Assembly (NCBI GenBank): GCA_021155205.1
Contig: JAJNPS010000047.1
Location: forward strand, 1 to 64,000
Direction: 5' to 3'
Length of the DNA stretch: 64,000 nucleotides
DNA from: Rhodobacterales bacterium
GTDB taxonomy: Bacteria > Pseudomonadota > Alphaproteobacteria > Rhodobacterales > Rhodobacteraceae
The notes below the pieces were generated by a model, which had not been told where the DNA came from, did not search any database, and saw only the letters and a list, made by a program, of their open reading frames with translations. This document shows positions 18,864 through 26,859 of this stretch, one piece after another (within the stretch, counting starts at the first letter, position 1; every line of letters begins with the position of its first letter). A program made the translations under genes and the position numbers.

Positions 18864-19226
18864 TCAGCGTGCCTTCAGTGCATCGCGGATTTCGGCCAGC
18901 AGTTGTTCCGAGGTCGGTCCCGCCGGAGGTGGGGGTGCCTTTGGCATCATCCGGTTGACGGCCTTGACGAGCAGGAACACCACCCAGGCGATGATCAGGA
19001 ACTTGATCACCGCATTGATGAAGTTTCCGATGGAAAACTTGGCATCGCCAATCGAGAATCCCCAGGTCGAGAAATCAATTCCGCCGATGATCATCCCGAT
19101 CAGCGGGTTGATCAGGTCATCCACCAGCGAGGTGACGATGGCCGTGAACGCCACGCCGATGATGATACCAACAGCGAGGTCGATCACGTTGCCTTTCGAG
19201 ATAAAGGCCTTGAACTCATTCAGCAT
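18864..19226 (-). CDS. mscL: Large-conductance mechanosensitive channel
   Basis: Pentameric inner-membrane channel that opens under osmotic downshock. The 120-residue protein begins with the amphipathic MLNEFKAFISKGNVIDLAVGIIIGVAFTAIV and includes the first membrane segment and its pore glycines; a second segment lies around residues 68-90. The cytoplasmic C-terminal bundle is proline-rich (PKAPPPPAGP) before the final helix. Slightly short compared with the usual 136-140 residues but complete. Confidence 0.96.
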   Translation of the reverse strand: MLNEFKAFISKGNVIDLAVGIIIGVAFTAIVTSLVDDLINPLIGMIIGGIDFSTWGFSIGDAKFSIGNFINAVIKFLIIAWVVFLLVKAVNRMMPKAPPPPAGPTSEQLLAEIRDALKAR

Positions 19227-19374
19227 TCCACGGTTCCCTTTTTAAGCCCATCTGTTCCGACGGGTCTTACCCAACACAAGCGCACATGCGCTGGGGAACT
19301 ATGCACAGCTTTGCACGCTTTCGCACGGGGAATTTTGTCCTATGTAGCAACAGTAGGCATACAAGGACGGTACT

Positions 19375-20070
19375 ATGACCAAACTTGCAGAGTTTCCGAT
19401 CACCACCCGCTGGATGGCCAGAAGCCCGGATGTGATCCAGCTTTATTCCCTTCCGACACCCAACGGCCAAAAGGTCTCCATCGCACTTGAGGAGATGGGA
19501 TTGGCCTACGAACCACATCTGGTGAACTTTTCCACCGGTGACCAGCTCAGCCCCGAATTCCTCAGCCTCAATCCGAACAACAAGATCCCCGCGATCATTG
19601 ATCCCCATGGCCCCGACGGCAAACCGCTGGCCTTGTTCGAAAGCGGCGCCATCCTGATCTACCTGGCCGAGAAAAGCGGCAAGCTTTTGCCCGCCGACCA
19701 GCGGTATCAGGTCTTGCAATGGCTTATGTTCCAGATGGGCGGCATCGGACCGATGTTTGGGCAATTGGGCTATTTCCATACCTTTGCGGGCAAAGACATC
19801 GACGACCCCCGCCCCAAGGAACGCTATCGGGCCGAGGTCGAGCGTCTGTTGAAGGTGCTGGATGGGGCGCTGGCGGGCAAGGATTGGTTGGCCGGCGACT
19901 ATTCCATCGCCGACATATCGGTCGGCCCGTGGCTGGGCACCCTGCGCGATTTCTACAAGGCCGCGGACCTTGTCGGCTGGGACAAGCTGAAACATGTCCC
20001 GGCCTATCTCGATCGGTTCCTTGCGCGCCCTGCGGTGCAGAAAGGGCGTTCGGTCCCTGCCTCAGCCTGA
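19375..20070 (+). CDS. Glutathione S-transferase family protein (YfcG/Ure2p-like)
   Basis: A 231-residue GST with an N-terminal thioredoxin-like domain (residues about 20-100, including LYSLPTPNGQKVSIALEEMGLAYE and NKIPAIID) and an all-helical C domain with WLMFQMGGIGPMFGQ, which marks the nu-class/YfcG disulfide-bond oxidoreductase group. The TPNGQKV motif is typical of this class, which uses glutathione disulfide without a catalytic cysteine. Its stop region overlaps the convergent threonylcarbamoyl-AMP synthase gene by 9 bp. Confidence 0.9.
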   Translation: MTKLAEFPITTRWMARSPDVIQLYSLPTPNGQKVSIALEEMGLAYEPHLVNFSTGDQLSPEFLSLNPNNKIPAIIDPHGPDGKPLALFESGAILIYLAEKSGKLLPADQRYQVLQWLMFQMGGIGPMFGQLGYFHTFAGKDIDDPRPKERYRAEVERLLKVLDGALAGKDWLAGDYSIADISVGPWLGTLRDFYKAADLVGWDKLKHVPAYLDRFLARPAVQKGRSVPASA

Positions 20071-21018
20071 CTTGCGTGGCGCGGCCGCGCGGCGAAGACG
20101 GTCATTGATCGCGCGGCCAAGTCCCGTTTCAGGAATGGGCGCGACCGCAATGCGCCCGGAACGGCCCGCCCGCCGGTCGGCGTCGCGCAGGGTCTGAAAC
20201 AGTCCGGCGGCGGCTTCGACCATGTCGCCTGTCGCCGATAGTGTCAGTTCGCCCTTCACCGTCCCGAAACCGATCAGGACCTCATCCGGCTCTGCTTCGG
20301 TCGCGTTCATCCGCAGCGGGGCTTGGGGCGCATAGTGCGACGCCATCTGTCCCGGCGCGCTGGGCTTTTCTGTGTCGCCGACAGCATGCAGCGCCTGTCC
20401 CAGGGCCTGTTCCAGAACCTCGGCCGGAATGCCGCCGGGGCGCAACAGGACCGCTCGCCCGACAAGCCCAAGAATGGTCGATTCAATGCCGACAGCGCAG
20501 GGGCCGGCGTCCAGCACCGCGTCAATCCTGTCGGCCAGGCCATCCAGCACATGCTCGGCCCGTGTCGGCGAGATGCGCCCGGACGGATTGGCGGACGGCG
20601 CGGCCAGCGGCCCGCCATAGTCGCGCAACACATGTTGGGCCAAGGGATGTGCGGGCACCCGGACAGCCACCGTCGGCAGACCCGCCGTCACAAGATCGGA
20701 CAGGCCTGTACCTTTGCGCAGGGGCAGGACCATGGTCAGCGGCCCGGGCCAGAACGCACCGGCCAGCGCGCGGGCGCGGGCGTCAAAGATGGCCAGCATC
20801 TCGGCCGCCGCAAGGTCGGGCACATGCACGATCAGGGGATTGAACCGGGGGCGATCCTTGGCCGCAAAGATGCGCGCAACCGCCGCGTCGGACCGGGCAT
20901 CACCACCCAGCCCATAGACGGTCTCGGTCGGCAGGGCGACCAGTCCGCCCTGGCGCAGAATCGCTGCTGCGCGCGCGACACCCGCGGCATCGGGCAAAAG
21001 GATCTCGGTCTGCATCAT
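20062..21018 (-). CDS. L-threonylcarbamoyladenylate synthase (Sua5/YwlC type)
   Basis: Makes threonylcarbamoyl-AMP from threonine, bicarbonate and ATP for the t6A37 modification of ANN-decoding tRNAs. The 318-residue protein has the YrdC domain (GGLVALPTETVYGLGGDA, KDRPRFNPLIVHV, FWPGPLTMVLP, SANPSGRISPT) and a C-terminal Sua5 domain, so it is the longer Sua5 type. The start at 21018 gives the canonical N terminus; the frame remains open far upstream, but without homology. It overlaps the GST gene at its 3' end by 9 bp. Confidence 0.95.
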   Translation of the reverse strand: MMQTEILLPDAAGVARAAAILRQGGLVALPTETVYGLGGDARSDAAVARIFAAKDRPRFNPLIVHVPDLAAAEMLAIFDARARALAGAFWPGPLTMVLPLRKGTGLSDLVTAGLPTVAVRVPAHPLAQHVLRDYGGPLAAPSANPSGRISPTRAEHVLDGLADRIDAVLDAGPCAVGIESTILGLVGRAVLLRPGGIPAEVLEQALGQALHAVGDTEKPSAPGQMASHYAPQAPLRMNATEAEPDEVLIGFGTVKGELTLSATGDMVEAAAGLFQTLRDADRRAGRSGRIAVAPIPETGLGRAINDRLRRAAAPRKSG

Positions 21019-21189
21019 CGGTGGTCCGTCCGTCGCCAGCCTGTGCTTTAGGCGACGCAGGCGGCTTTGCCAAGCGACCGGCGGCGTCGCCGCCCCTATG
21101 CGCCGCTTGCGCCACCGGATCAAATCGGCGTTCCTTGCCGGCAGACACCGTCGACATCCTGCATCGCCCCAAGGACGAAAGACTTTGCC

Positions 21190-21585
21190 ATGACGACCGC
21201 CCCCAAAAAGGCCACCCCGCGCAAGACCAATGCCGCAAGACAAACGCCGCTCATGCCCGCAGAATGGGCCTATCAGCGGCTGGTCGCCTATATCCGCAAC
21301 TTCGAGGCTCAGTTGAACCCGTCGCAAGAGGTCGCGATGGGCTTTGCGGGCGGGGATTCCGGCGTCCTGCGGATCGAGGGCGTGGGCTATTCCGACCCGG
21401 ACATCCTGACATTCTATGGCCGCGACGATGACGGTGCGCGCACCCAGCTGGTGCAGCATGTCTCACAGCTGTCGGTCATCCTTCGGGCAGCGCCGGTTGA
21501 AAGTCCGGACGCGCCTGCACGCCGGATCGGGTTTCGCCTGCACGATGGCTGGCGCGGCGGCGACGCAGGCGACGCCTCGGCCTGA
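21190..21585 (+). CDS. DUF6173-like conserved hypothetical protein
   Basis: A 131-residue soluble protein of unknown function that I recognise, with limited certainty, as the DUF6173 type found in Rhodobacteraceae. The N terminus is basic (KKATPRKTNAARQ), followed by AEWAYQRLVAYIRNFEAQLNPSQEVAMGFAGGDSGVLRIEGVGYSDPDILTFYG, the conserved core. No membrane segment or signal peptide. The start was chosen at the ATG preceded by a GGACGAAAG site. Downstream lies the small cytochrome oxidase subunit IV gene. Confidence 0.72.
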   Translation: MTTAPKKATPRKTNAARQTPLMPAEWAYQRLVAYIRNFEAQLNPSQEVAMGFAGGDSGVLRIEGVGYSDPDILTFYGRDDDGARTQLVQHVSQLSVILRAAPVESPDAPARRIGFRLHDGWRGGDAGDASA

Positions 21586-21702
21586 ACTTTCGGCACCACA
21601 GTCATGCGGTCATTCGGCCGCAGCCCGCAAGCCCCGCGTGACAGCGCCCGGTGAATCAGGTATCGCACCGGAAAACCGCTTGCTTTCCAAAGGACAATCG
21701 CC

Positions 21703-21855
21703 ATGGCCAACCACGACAAGGGTGCCGACCACATCCCAGGCACGATGGACATCCGAACCCAGGAAAAGACCTTTGCCGGCTTTATCCGGATGGTCACATG
21801 GGGTGCCGCGATTTCGATCGGAATCCTGATCTTTCTTGCACTGACCAATTCCTGA
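21703..21855 (+). CDS. aa3-type cytochrome c oxidase subunit IV (small)
   Basis: A 50-residue protein with one C-terminal membrane helix (RMVTWGAAISIGILIFLALTN) preceded by a polar N terminus that contains the family pattern HIPGTMDIRTQEKTFAGF. This is the tiny bacterial subunit IV of the aa3 oxidase, an accessory subunit in the inner membrane. It is too short for ordinary gene finders. An AAAGGA ribosome site lies nine bases upstream. The rest of the oxidase operon is not in this window. Confidence 0.9.
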   Translation: MANHDKGADHIPGTMDIRTQEKTFAGFIRMVTWGAAISIGILIFLALTNS

Positions 21856-21878
21856 ACAACCACACGGGGCCTGCCATC

Positions 21879-22487
21879 ATGATCCGGAAATTTCTTGCGC
21901 TCGCCGTGCTTCTGGTCCTGTCGGCCTGCGGTGCCGAGCCGACCTGGGCCCCGGATGAGGCGGTCAAGGCCGCGCGCTTCGTGTCGGATGAGCCCCCGTC
22001 GATCACGCTTTACACGGTGATCAACGTGCGCAGCGGCGCAGGCGCCCACAGCGGACTTCTGATCAACGGCTCTGAACGGGTGATGTTCGATCCGGCGGGC
22101 ACCTGGGGCCTGCCCCGGCTGCCCGAACGCAACGACGTGCATTACGGCATGACCGACAAGATGGTCAATTTTTACATCGACTATCACGCGCGCGAGACGT
22201 TTTACGTGATCGAGCAAAAGCTGCCGGTTTCCGCGCAGACCGCTGAATTGGTCATGGCGCGCGCCAAGGCCTACGGGGCTGTTCCAAAGGGCTTTTGTAC
22301 ACAATCCATGGCAACCGTCCTGCGGGGAGTACCGGGTTTCGAAGGATTGCCGCAGACCTTCTTTCCCAAGCGGTTCTCCGAGGCTTTCGGGAAAATGCCC
22401 GGCGTCGTTACCCGCAAGATTACCGATGATGATGCCGACAAGAACTATGGCGTCCTCTTGGTACAGGCGCGCGACACGGCGCCCTGA
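21879..22487 (+). CDS. Predicted lipoprotein of unknown function
   Basis: A 202-residue exported lipoprotein: signal peptide and lipobox LSAC with Cys17. The mature protein contains TLYTVINVRSGAGAHSGLLINGSERVMFDPAGTW and a C-terminal acidic end; the string NVRSGAGAHSGLLI and a later cysteine in KGFCTQSMATVLRG resemble proteins with a papain-like permuted fold in this family group, but I cannot name it. It starts 23 bp after the cytochrome oxidase subunit IV gene and may be cotranscribed. Confidence 0.8.
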   Translation: MIRKFLALAVLLVLSACGAEPTWAPDEAVKAARFVSDEPPSITLYTVINVRSGAGAHSGLLINGSERVMFDPAGTWGLPRLPERNDVHYGMTDKMVNFYIDYHARETFYVIEQKLPVSAQTAELVMARAKAYGAVPKGFCTQSMATVLRGVPGFEGLPQTFFPKRFSEAFGKMPGVVTRKITDDDADKNYGVLLVQARDTAP

Positions 22488-22546
22488 CACCGGCCCGTCA
22501 ATTGCCGGTGCCGCTCCGGCGCCGGCACCATACGCAGGCGATCGCG

Positions 22547-23140
22547 ATGCGCATCTTTGGCATCATCCTGGCGGGGGGAACGGCCCGGCGCATGGGCGGT
22601 GCCGACAAGGCGCTGATGTTGCTTGGCGGCTTGCCGCTGGTTGATCACGTCATCGAGCGGCTGAAACCACAGGTGGAGGGTCTTGCAATTTCCGCCAATG
22701 GCGCGCCCGACAGATTTGCGCAAACCGGCCTTCCGGTGCTGGCGGACGGCGTATCACGCGGGCCTTTGTCAGGGGTGCTGTCCGGTCTGGACTGGGCCGC
22801 CGCCCTGGGTGCCAGTCATCTGGCCAGCGCCGCCGTCGACACCCCGTTTCTTCCGTGCGACCTTGTCCCGCGCCTTTGTCTTGCGGCCGAGGGGCAAGCC
22901 GACGGCCTGGCCATCGCGCGGGCGGGCGGGCGTGATCATCCGACATTCGGGCTTTGGCCCGTCGCCCTGCGGGGCGTGTTGCGCGACTATCTGGATGAAG
23001 CGCCCTCTGCCCGCGTCCTTGGATTTGTCGACATGCATGCCGCCGCCAGGGCCGATTTTGATGATCCGGAGGCGTTTGCGAATCTGAATACGCCGCAAGA
23101 CCTGGCCATGGCGCAGCGGCGTCCGGAGGTCCGGCCCTGA
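22547..23140 (+). CDS. mobA: Molybdenum cofactor guanylyltransferase MobA
   Basis: Transfers GMP from GTP to molybdopterin-Mo to make the MGD form of the cofactor. The 197-residue protein has the nucleotidyltransferase signature ILAGGTARRMGGADKAL at the start, VLADGVSRGPLSGVLSGLDWA, and AAVDTPFLPCDL with the metal-binding Asp. The start at 22547 is chosen for this signature; 15 codons upstream are open but unrelated. It is directly followed by mobB, which starts at a GTG 2 bp beyond the stop or at an overlapping CTG. Confidence 0.95.
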   Translation: MRIFGIILAGGTARRMGGADKALMLLGGLPLVDHVIERLKPQVEGLAISANGAPDRFAQTGLPVLADGVSRGPLSGVLSGLDWAAALGASHLASAAVDTPFLPCDLVPRLCLAAEGQADGLAIARAGGRDHPTFGLWPVALRGVLRDYLDEAPSARVLGFVDMHAAARADFDDPEAFANLNTPQDLAMAQRRPEVRP

Positions 23141-23142
23141 AA

Positions 23143-24507
23143 GTGTATGGCATCATCGGCTGGAAGAATGCAGGCAAGACCAGCCTGATGGAGCGCCTTG
23201 TGGCCGAAATCGCCCGGCGCGGTTTCTCGGTGTCGACAATCAAGCATGTGCATCACGACGTCGACCTCGACCAGCCCGGCAAGGACAGCTATCGCCACCG
23301 CGCCGCCGGCGCACACGAGGTGATCCTGGCCTCGGCGCACCGCTTTGCGCTGATGGCGGAACATCGCGGGCCGGAACCTGATCTGGGGGCGGTTCTGGCA
23401 CGCCTTTCCCCTGTCGATCTGGTGCTGGTCGAAGGCTACAAGCGCGACGACCATGCCAAGATCGAGGTGTTTCGCGCCCAGGCCGGCCATGCGCTGATCC
23501 AGCCTGGCGATCCCACGGTGCAGGCGGTGGCGACGGATGCAGGCCTTGCGGGATTGTCGGTGCCGGTGCTGGACCTGAATGATACGGCGGCGGTGGCGGA
23601 TTTCGTGCTGCGGCAGGTCGGGTTGACCCCACGCGACACTGCTGCGCCAAAACCGGATTTTGACACCGTTGCCATCGTCGACTGGTCGGCACGTTCGGCG
23701 CCCTCGCCCGCGCGCCCGTCGCGGGACGCTATCTGGATCGGGGTCTGCCGAAACGACGAAGTCGTCGCCGCCTACCACCGCACGCGGGCGCAGGCGGAAC
23801 AGGCGCTTGTGGACCTGATCGCGGCAGAGCGGGCCGCAGGCAGGCGTCTGCTGATCGGGTTCGACTTTCCGTTTGGCTACCCGCGCGGGTTTGCAGCCCG
23901 CTTGACCGGGACGCCACACGCCCCCGCCATCTGGGCGTGGTTTGCGGCGCGGATCACGGATGGTCCCGACAATTCCAACAACCGATTCAGGGTCGCCGCC
24001 GACATGAACCTCGGTCTTGGGGGACCGGGGCCGTTCTGGGGACGACCGGACAGCGCCGCCCTGGATGGGCTGTCCGCCCGAAGGACTGCCGACTATGCAG
24101 CGTTGGGTCTGGCCGAACGTCGCGAAGTCGAAACGCTTGTGCGTGGTGCCAGCCCGGTATGGAAGCTTTACACGACCGGATCGGTTGGGTCGCAAACCCT
24201 GATCGGCCTGCCGATGATCCATCGGTTCGCGCAGCGCCCAGATGTCGCGGTCTGGCCGTTTGAACCTGTCACGGCAGCTCCGGTCGTCATCGCCGAGGTC
24301 TATCCGTCCCTGATCGCGCCAGCGGTCCGCGCCAGCGGCGACGCCATTCCCGACCGCGCACAGGTGACGCTGCTGGCACGCGCGCTTTGGCGACTGGCGC
24401 GGACGGGGCGGATGGCATCAATGATGCAGGTGCCTGACGTCGCGCGCGAAGAGGGCTGGATCTTGGGGGCGGGTCATCAGGACGCCCTTTTGGGCGCGCT
24501 GCAATGA
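23143..24507 (+). CDS. mobB: MobB fused to an RNase H-fold-like domain
   Basis: The N-terminal part (residues 1-160) is MobB, a GTP-binding adaptor for the molybdenum cofactor, with P-loop GWKNAGKTS at residues 6-14, ISTIKHVHHD and LVEGYK. It is followed by about 290 residues that start DTVAIVDWSAR and contain LLIGFDFPFGYPRGF and AEVYPSLIAP, reminiscent of the DUF429/RNase H-like fold (acidic residues in strands 1, 3 and later). Normal MobB is about 170 residues, so this is a fusion of unknown purpose. The start is a GTG at 23143; a CTG two codons earlier would overlap the mobA stop. It ends in an ATGA overlap with the GNAT gene. Confidence 0.88.
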   Translation: MYGIIGWKNAGKTSLMERLVAEIARRGFSVSTIKHVHHDVDLDQPGKDSYRHRAAGAHEVILASAHRFALMAEHRGPEPDLGAVLARLSPVDLVLVEGYKRDDHAKIEVFRAQAGHALIQPGDPTVQAVATDAGLAGLSVPVLDLNDTAAVADFVLRQVGLTPRDTAAPKPDFDTVAIVDWSARSAPSPARPSRDAIWIGVCRNDEVVAAYHRTRAQAEQALVDLIAAERAAGRRLLIGFDFPFGYPRGFAARLTGTPHAPAIWAWFAARITDGPDNSNNRFRVAADMNLGLGGPGPFWGRPDSAALDGLSARRTADYAALGLAERREVETLVRGASPVWKLYTTGSVGSQTLIGLPMIHRFAQRPDVAVWPFEPVTAAPVVIAEVYPSLIAPAVRASGDAIPDRAQVTLLARALWRLARTGRMASMMQVPDVAREEGWILGAGHQDALLGALQ

Positions 24508-25085
24508 TCGTGCGGCGTGGTTTGCCGGATGGGTTGCGCCCGGATGCGGCACGCCTTTACTGGGAAGCCTTCGGCGCCAAGCTTGGCCCGGTTCTGGGGC
24601 CGGAACCCCGCGCGCTGCATTTCTTTGAACGAGTCATCCGGGCGGATCACTGCATTGTCGCCCTGGATGATCTTGGGCGGCTGATCGGCCTCGCCGGGTT
24701 CAAGACGCCCGAAGGCAGCTTTGCGGGCGGAACCCGCCGCGACCTGCGCCGCACCTATGGCATCGTCGGCGCGGGCTGGCGGGGGCTTCTGCTCTGGGCA
24801 TTGAGCCGCGACATCGACAATGCCCGTTTTCTGCTGGACGGCATCTGCGTGACCGCGGCGGCGCGTGGTCAGGGCGTCGGATCGGCGCTGATCGACCGCA
24901 TCTGCGATGAGGGCCTGCGGCTGGGCTATCGGTCGGTCCGGCTGGACGTGGTGGACACCAACGGTCGCGCGCGCGCGCTCTATGAACGTCTGGGATTTGT
25001 CGCTGTCCGGACCGAGAAGATCGGTCCGCTGCGCCATGTGTTCGGGTTTTCGGCCGCGACCACCATGGTCAGGCCGATCGGATAG
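24504..25085 (+). CDS. GNAT-family N-acetyltransferase
   Basis: A 193-residue acetyl-CoA-dependent acyltransferase. The GNAT fold is clear from the acetyl-CoA loop GICVTAAARGQGVGSALIDRICDE and the final VDTNGRARALYERLGFVAVRTEKIG. It is coupled to mobB by an ATGA overlap, so mobA, mobB and this gene are one operon. The acetylation substrate is unknown; nothing in the sequence ties it to molybdenum cofactor chemistry. Confidence 0.9.
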   Translation: MIVRRGLPDGLRPDAARLYWEAFGAKLGPVLGPEPRALHFFERVIRADHCIVALDDLGRLIGLAGFKTPEGSFAGGTRRDLRRTYGIVGAGWRGLLLWALSRDIDNARFLLDGICVTAAARGQGVGSALIDRICDEGLRLGYRSVRLDVVDTNGRARALYERLGFVAVRTEKIGPLRHVFGFSAATTMVRPIG

Positions 25086-25097
25086 GCCACGGAGCCG

Positions 25098-26132
25098 TCA
25101 GTCGAACGTACCCGTCACCCGCCCGAACAGCATGAAGGCACGCGCGGTCCTTGTGTCGGACAGGTCCGCCAGTTCGGCGTCGCTGGCATTGGGCTCGAAC
25201 AACGCAAATGTCTTGTCGAAGGTGCGCAGGAAATGATGGCCAGCGTCGCGAAAGACGGTGTCCTCACGCATGCGCGCGGCCGTCAGCGCCAGGCTTGAAC
25301 GGTCGCGGATGCCCCCCAGCGCCGCGATGGACCGGCCGCGCTCACCCGCCGCAAACCGCCGCCAGACCTCGGGCCTGGCAAGATCCGGCCGCAGGTCATC
25401 CATGTAGATGCCGTCCTGGCTCAGCAGTGTCAGCACATCCTGGGCGGCGCGGATCAGCTTGGCCACATGGCGATCCTCCAGCGCGCGGCGAAGGGCGCGA
25501 AAGCCGTCCTTGTCATCCGGCGTTTCGGGAAAGTTCATCGCGCGGATGAAATCGCTGACCGACAGCGGCGCGCGCATGTCCTCGGCTGGGGTGCCCAGCG
25601 CCAGCAGGGGTTGCTCCTCGCCCGTCTGGGGCGGCAGGGTCAAGGCTGCCTTGCGGTCTGCCGAGGGCACCGTCAGCGTCGCGTCGCGGCGGGAATTGAA
25701 TGTCGCAAGCGCAGATTCGGTCTGCTTTGCCGCCGCCGCGATTTCGTCGATCTTGCGCTCGACCGACGGTTTCAAGCCGCCCGAGGCGTGGGTCTGCTGT
25801 GCGGCGACATAGGCATTGCGCATTGCATCGACCGCCGCCTGCAGGCGTGCCGCCTCGGCGCGCAGGGCGCGGACCGTGCGCAGGGTGACGACCGACACCC
25901 AGATCAGCACGATGGGCAGGAACACCACCAGCAGCGTCATCACCAAACCAAACGTCTGGCTTTCGGTCGAGGGCGGCGCGGAAAAAATGTAGGACAGCAC
26001 CGCAACGACCCAGATCACGCTGAGTGCGCCGCCCGCAAGATCGGTCGGATGCAAACCTTGCGGCGGTTCCTTGCGTGGATAAAGTCCCAGATCGACCGGC
26101 TTTTCGGGGGGTTCGACCATGCGGCGGATCAA
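25098..26132 (-). CDS. Conserved membrane protein of unknown function, coupled to greA
   Basis: A 344-residue protein with two membrane helices near the N terminus (residues about 33-52 and 62-84) and a long cytoplasmic part. The segment after the helices is a coiled coil (TLRTVRALRAEAARLQAAVDAMRNAYVAAQQ), followed by a helical domain with AALGGIRDRSSLALTAARMREDTVFRDAGHHFLRTFD. I do not recognise the family by name; it looks like a conserved Rhodobacteraceae protein. It overlaps the end of greA by ATGA, and its stop is 13 bp from the GNAT stop on the opposite strand. Confidence 0.8.
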   Translation of the reverse strand: MIRRMVEPPEKPVDLGLYPRKEPPQGLHPTDLAGGALSVIWVVAVLSYIFSAPPSTESQTFGLVMTLLVVFLPIVLIWVSVVTLRTVRALRAEAARLQAAVDAMRNAYVAAQQTHASGGLKPSVERKIDEIAAAAKQTESALATFNSRRDATLTVPSADRKAALTLPPQTGEEQPLLALGTPAEDMRAPLSVSDFIRAMNFPETPDDKDGFRALRRALEDRHVAKLIRAAQDVLTLLSQDGIYMDDLRPDLARPEVWRRFAAGERGRSIAALGGIRDRSSLALTAARMREDTVFRDAGHHFLRTFDKTFALFEPNASDAELADLSDTRTARAFMLFGRVTGTFD

Positions 26133-26599
26133 ACGTAGCGAATGGACAGGATTTCGTAGGACTTGACGCCGCCGGGGGTACGCACGTCAACGCTGTCGCC
26201 TTCGTCCTTGCCGATCAGCGCACGCGCCAGCGGCGAGCGGATATTCAAAAGACCGTTCTCGATGTCGGCCTCCGTCTCGCCGACGATCTGATAGGTCTTT
26301 TCCTCGCCGCTGTCGTCATCGGCCAGCGTCACCGTCGCACCGAACTTGACCGACCCCGAAAACCTGGTCGGGTCAATCACCTCGGCCAGCGACAGGATGC
26401 CCTCAAGCTCCTTGATGCGACCCTCAATGAAACTCTGCTTTTCGCGCGCGGCGTGGTATTCCGCGTTTTCCGACAGGTCGCCATGCTCGCGCGCTTCGGA
26501 GATCGCCCGGATCACGGCGGGCCGCTCGATCGATTTCAGGACCTTAAGTTCTTCGTCCAGCGCGACGAAACCACCGCGCGTCATCGGTATCTTTTCCAT
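26129..26599 (-). CDS. greA: Transcription elongation factor GreA
   Basis: Binds in the RNA polymerase secondary channel and stimulates cleavage of backtracked RNA. The 156-residue protein has the N-terminal coiled coil (residues about 12-75) with the acidic tip EHGDLSENAEYHAAREKQSF, a diagnostic sequence, and a C-terminal FKBP-like domain (GSVKFGATVTLADDD, ARALIGKDEGDSVDVRTPGG). The ribosome site GGAAGG lies upstream. The leader contains a strong hairpin ending about 24 bp before the start. The next gene is translationally coupled. Confidence 0.97.
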   Translation of the reverse strand: MEKIPMTRGGFVALDEELKVLKSIERPAVIRAISEAREHGDLSENAEYHAAREKQSFIEGRIKELEGILSLAEVIDPTRFSGSVKFGATVTLADDDSGEEKTYQIVGETEADIENGLLNIRSPLARALIGKDEGDSVDVRTPGGVKSYEILSIRYV

Positions 26600-26622
26600 G
26601 GGCCTTCCGCGTCAAAAGCGAA

Positions 26623-26650
26623 GCCACGGCTCTTGCACAAGAGCCATGGC
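26623..26650 (-). promoter_or_regulatory. 12-bp hairpin in the greA leader
   Basis: GCCACGGCTCTT (26623-26634) pairs with AAGAGCCATGGC (26639-26650) with one mismatch and a GCAC loop. On the minus strand it is followed by TTCGCTTTTG, an imperfect U-tract, then the greA ribosome site. It could act as an attenuator or a small leader RNA terminator, as known for the greA leader of E. coli (GraL); here this is inference. Confidence 0.5.
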
Positions 26651-26678
26651 CCGGGGTCTTGCTGCCCAACTGACCCCG

Positions 26679-26702
26679 TTGGGCTGGCAATTGCAAGCCC
26701 AA
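26679..26702. promoter_or_regulatory. 24-bp near-perfect palindrome between greA and the ETF-QO gene
   Basis: TTGGGCTGGCAA directly abuts TTGCAAGCCCAA, two 12-bp arms with a single mismatch and no spacer. Its position between divergent genes suggests an operator. No candidate regulator is adjacent. Confidence 0.4.
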
Positions 26703-26814
26703 TGGCACAGGGGTTCGAAAGTCTGCCCAGTGGCACCATCCGGGCGGCGGTCCCTGCGGGGCATCCGGCGACAATTGACGCAGGCGCGCCGCTGGGGCAT
26801 TGACGGTGCGCCTG

Positions 26815-26831
26815 CCTGACATGCTGTCAGG
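26815..26831. promoter_or_regulatory. CCTGACA-TGC-TGTCAGG dyad upstream of the ETF-QO gene
   Basis: Perfect 7-bp arms with a 3-bp spacer, 29 bp before the ETF-QO start. It could be an operator or a hairpin in the 5' untranslated region. Confidence 0.4.
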
Positions 26832-26859
26832 GCAGGCCAGTTAAGGGAAAGACCCCGGA

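Noticed and set aside
26700..26740. A tRNA-like T-loop string (GGGGTTCGAAAG) in the greA/ETF-QO gap
   Set aside because: No 5-bp T-stem and no acceptor stem can be drawn, and there is no anticodon arm in the expected place.
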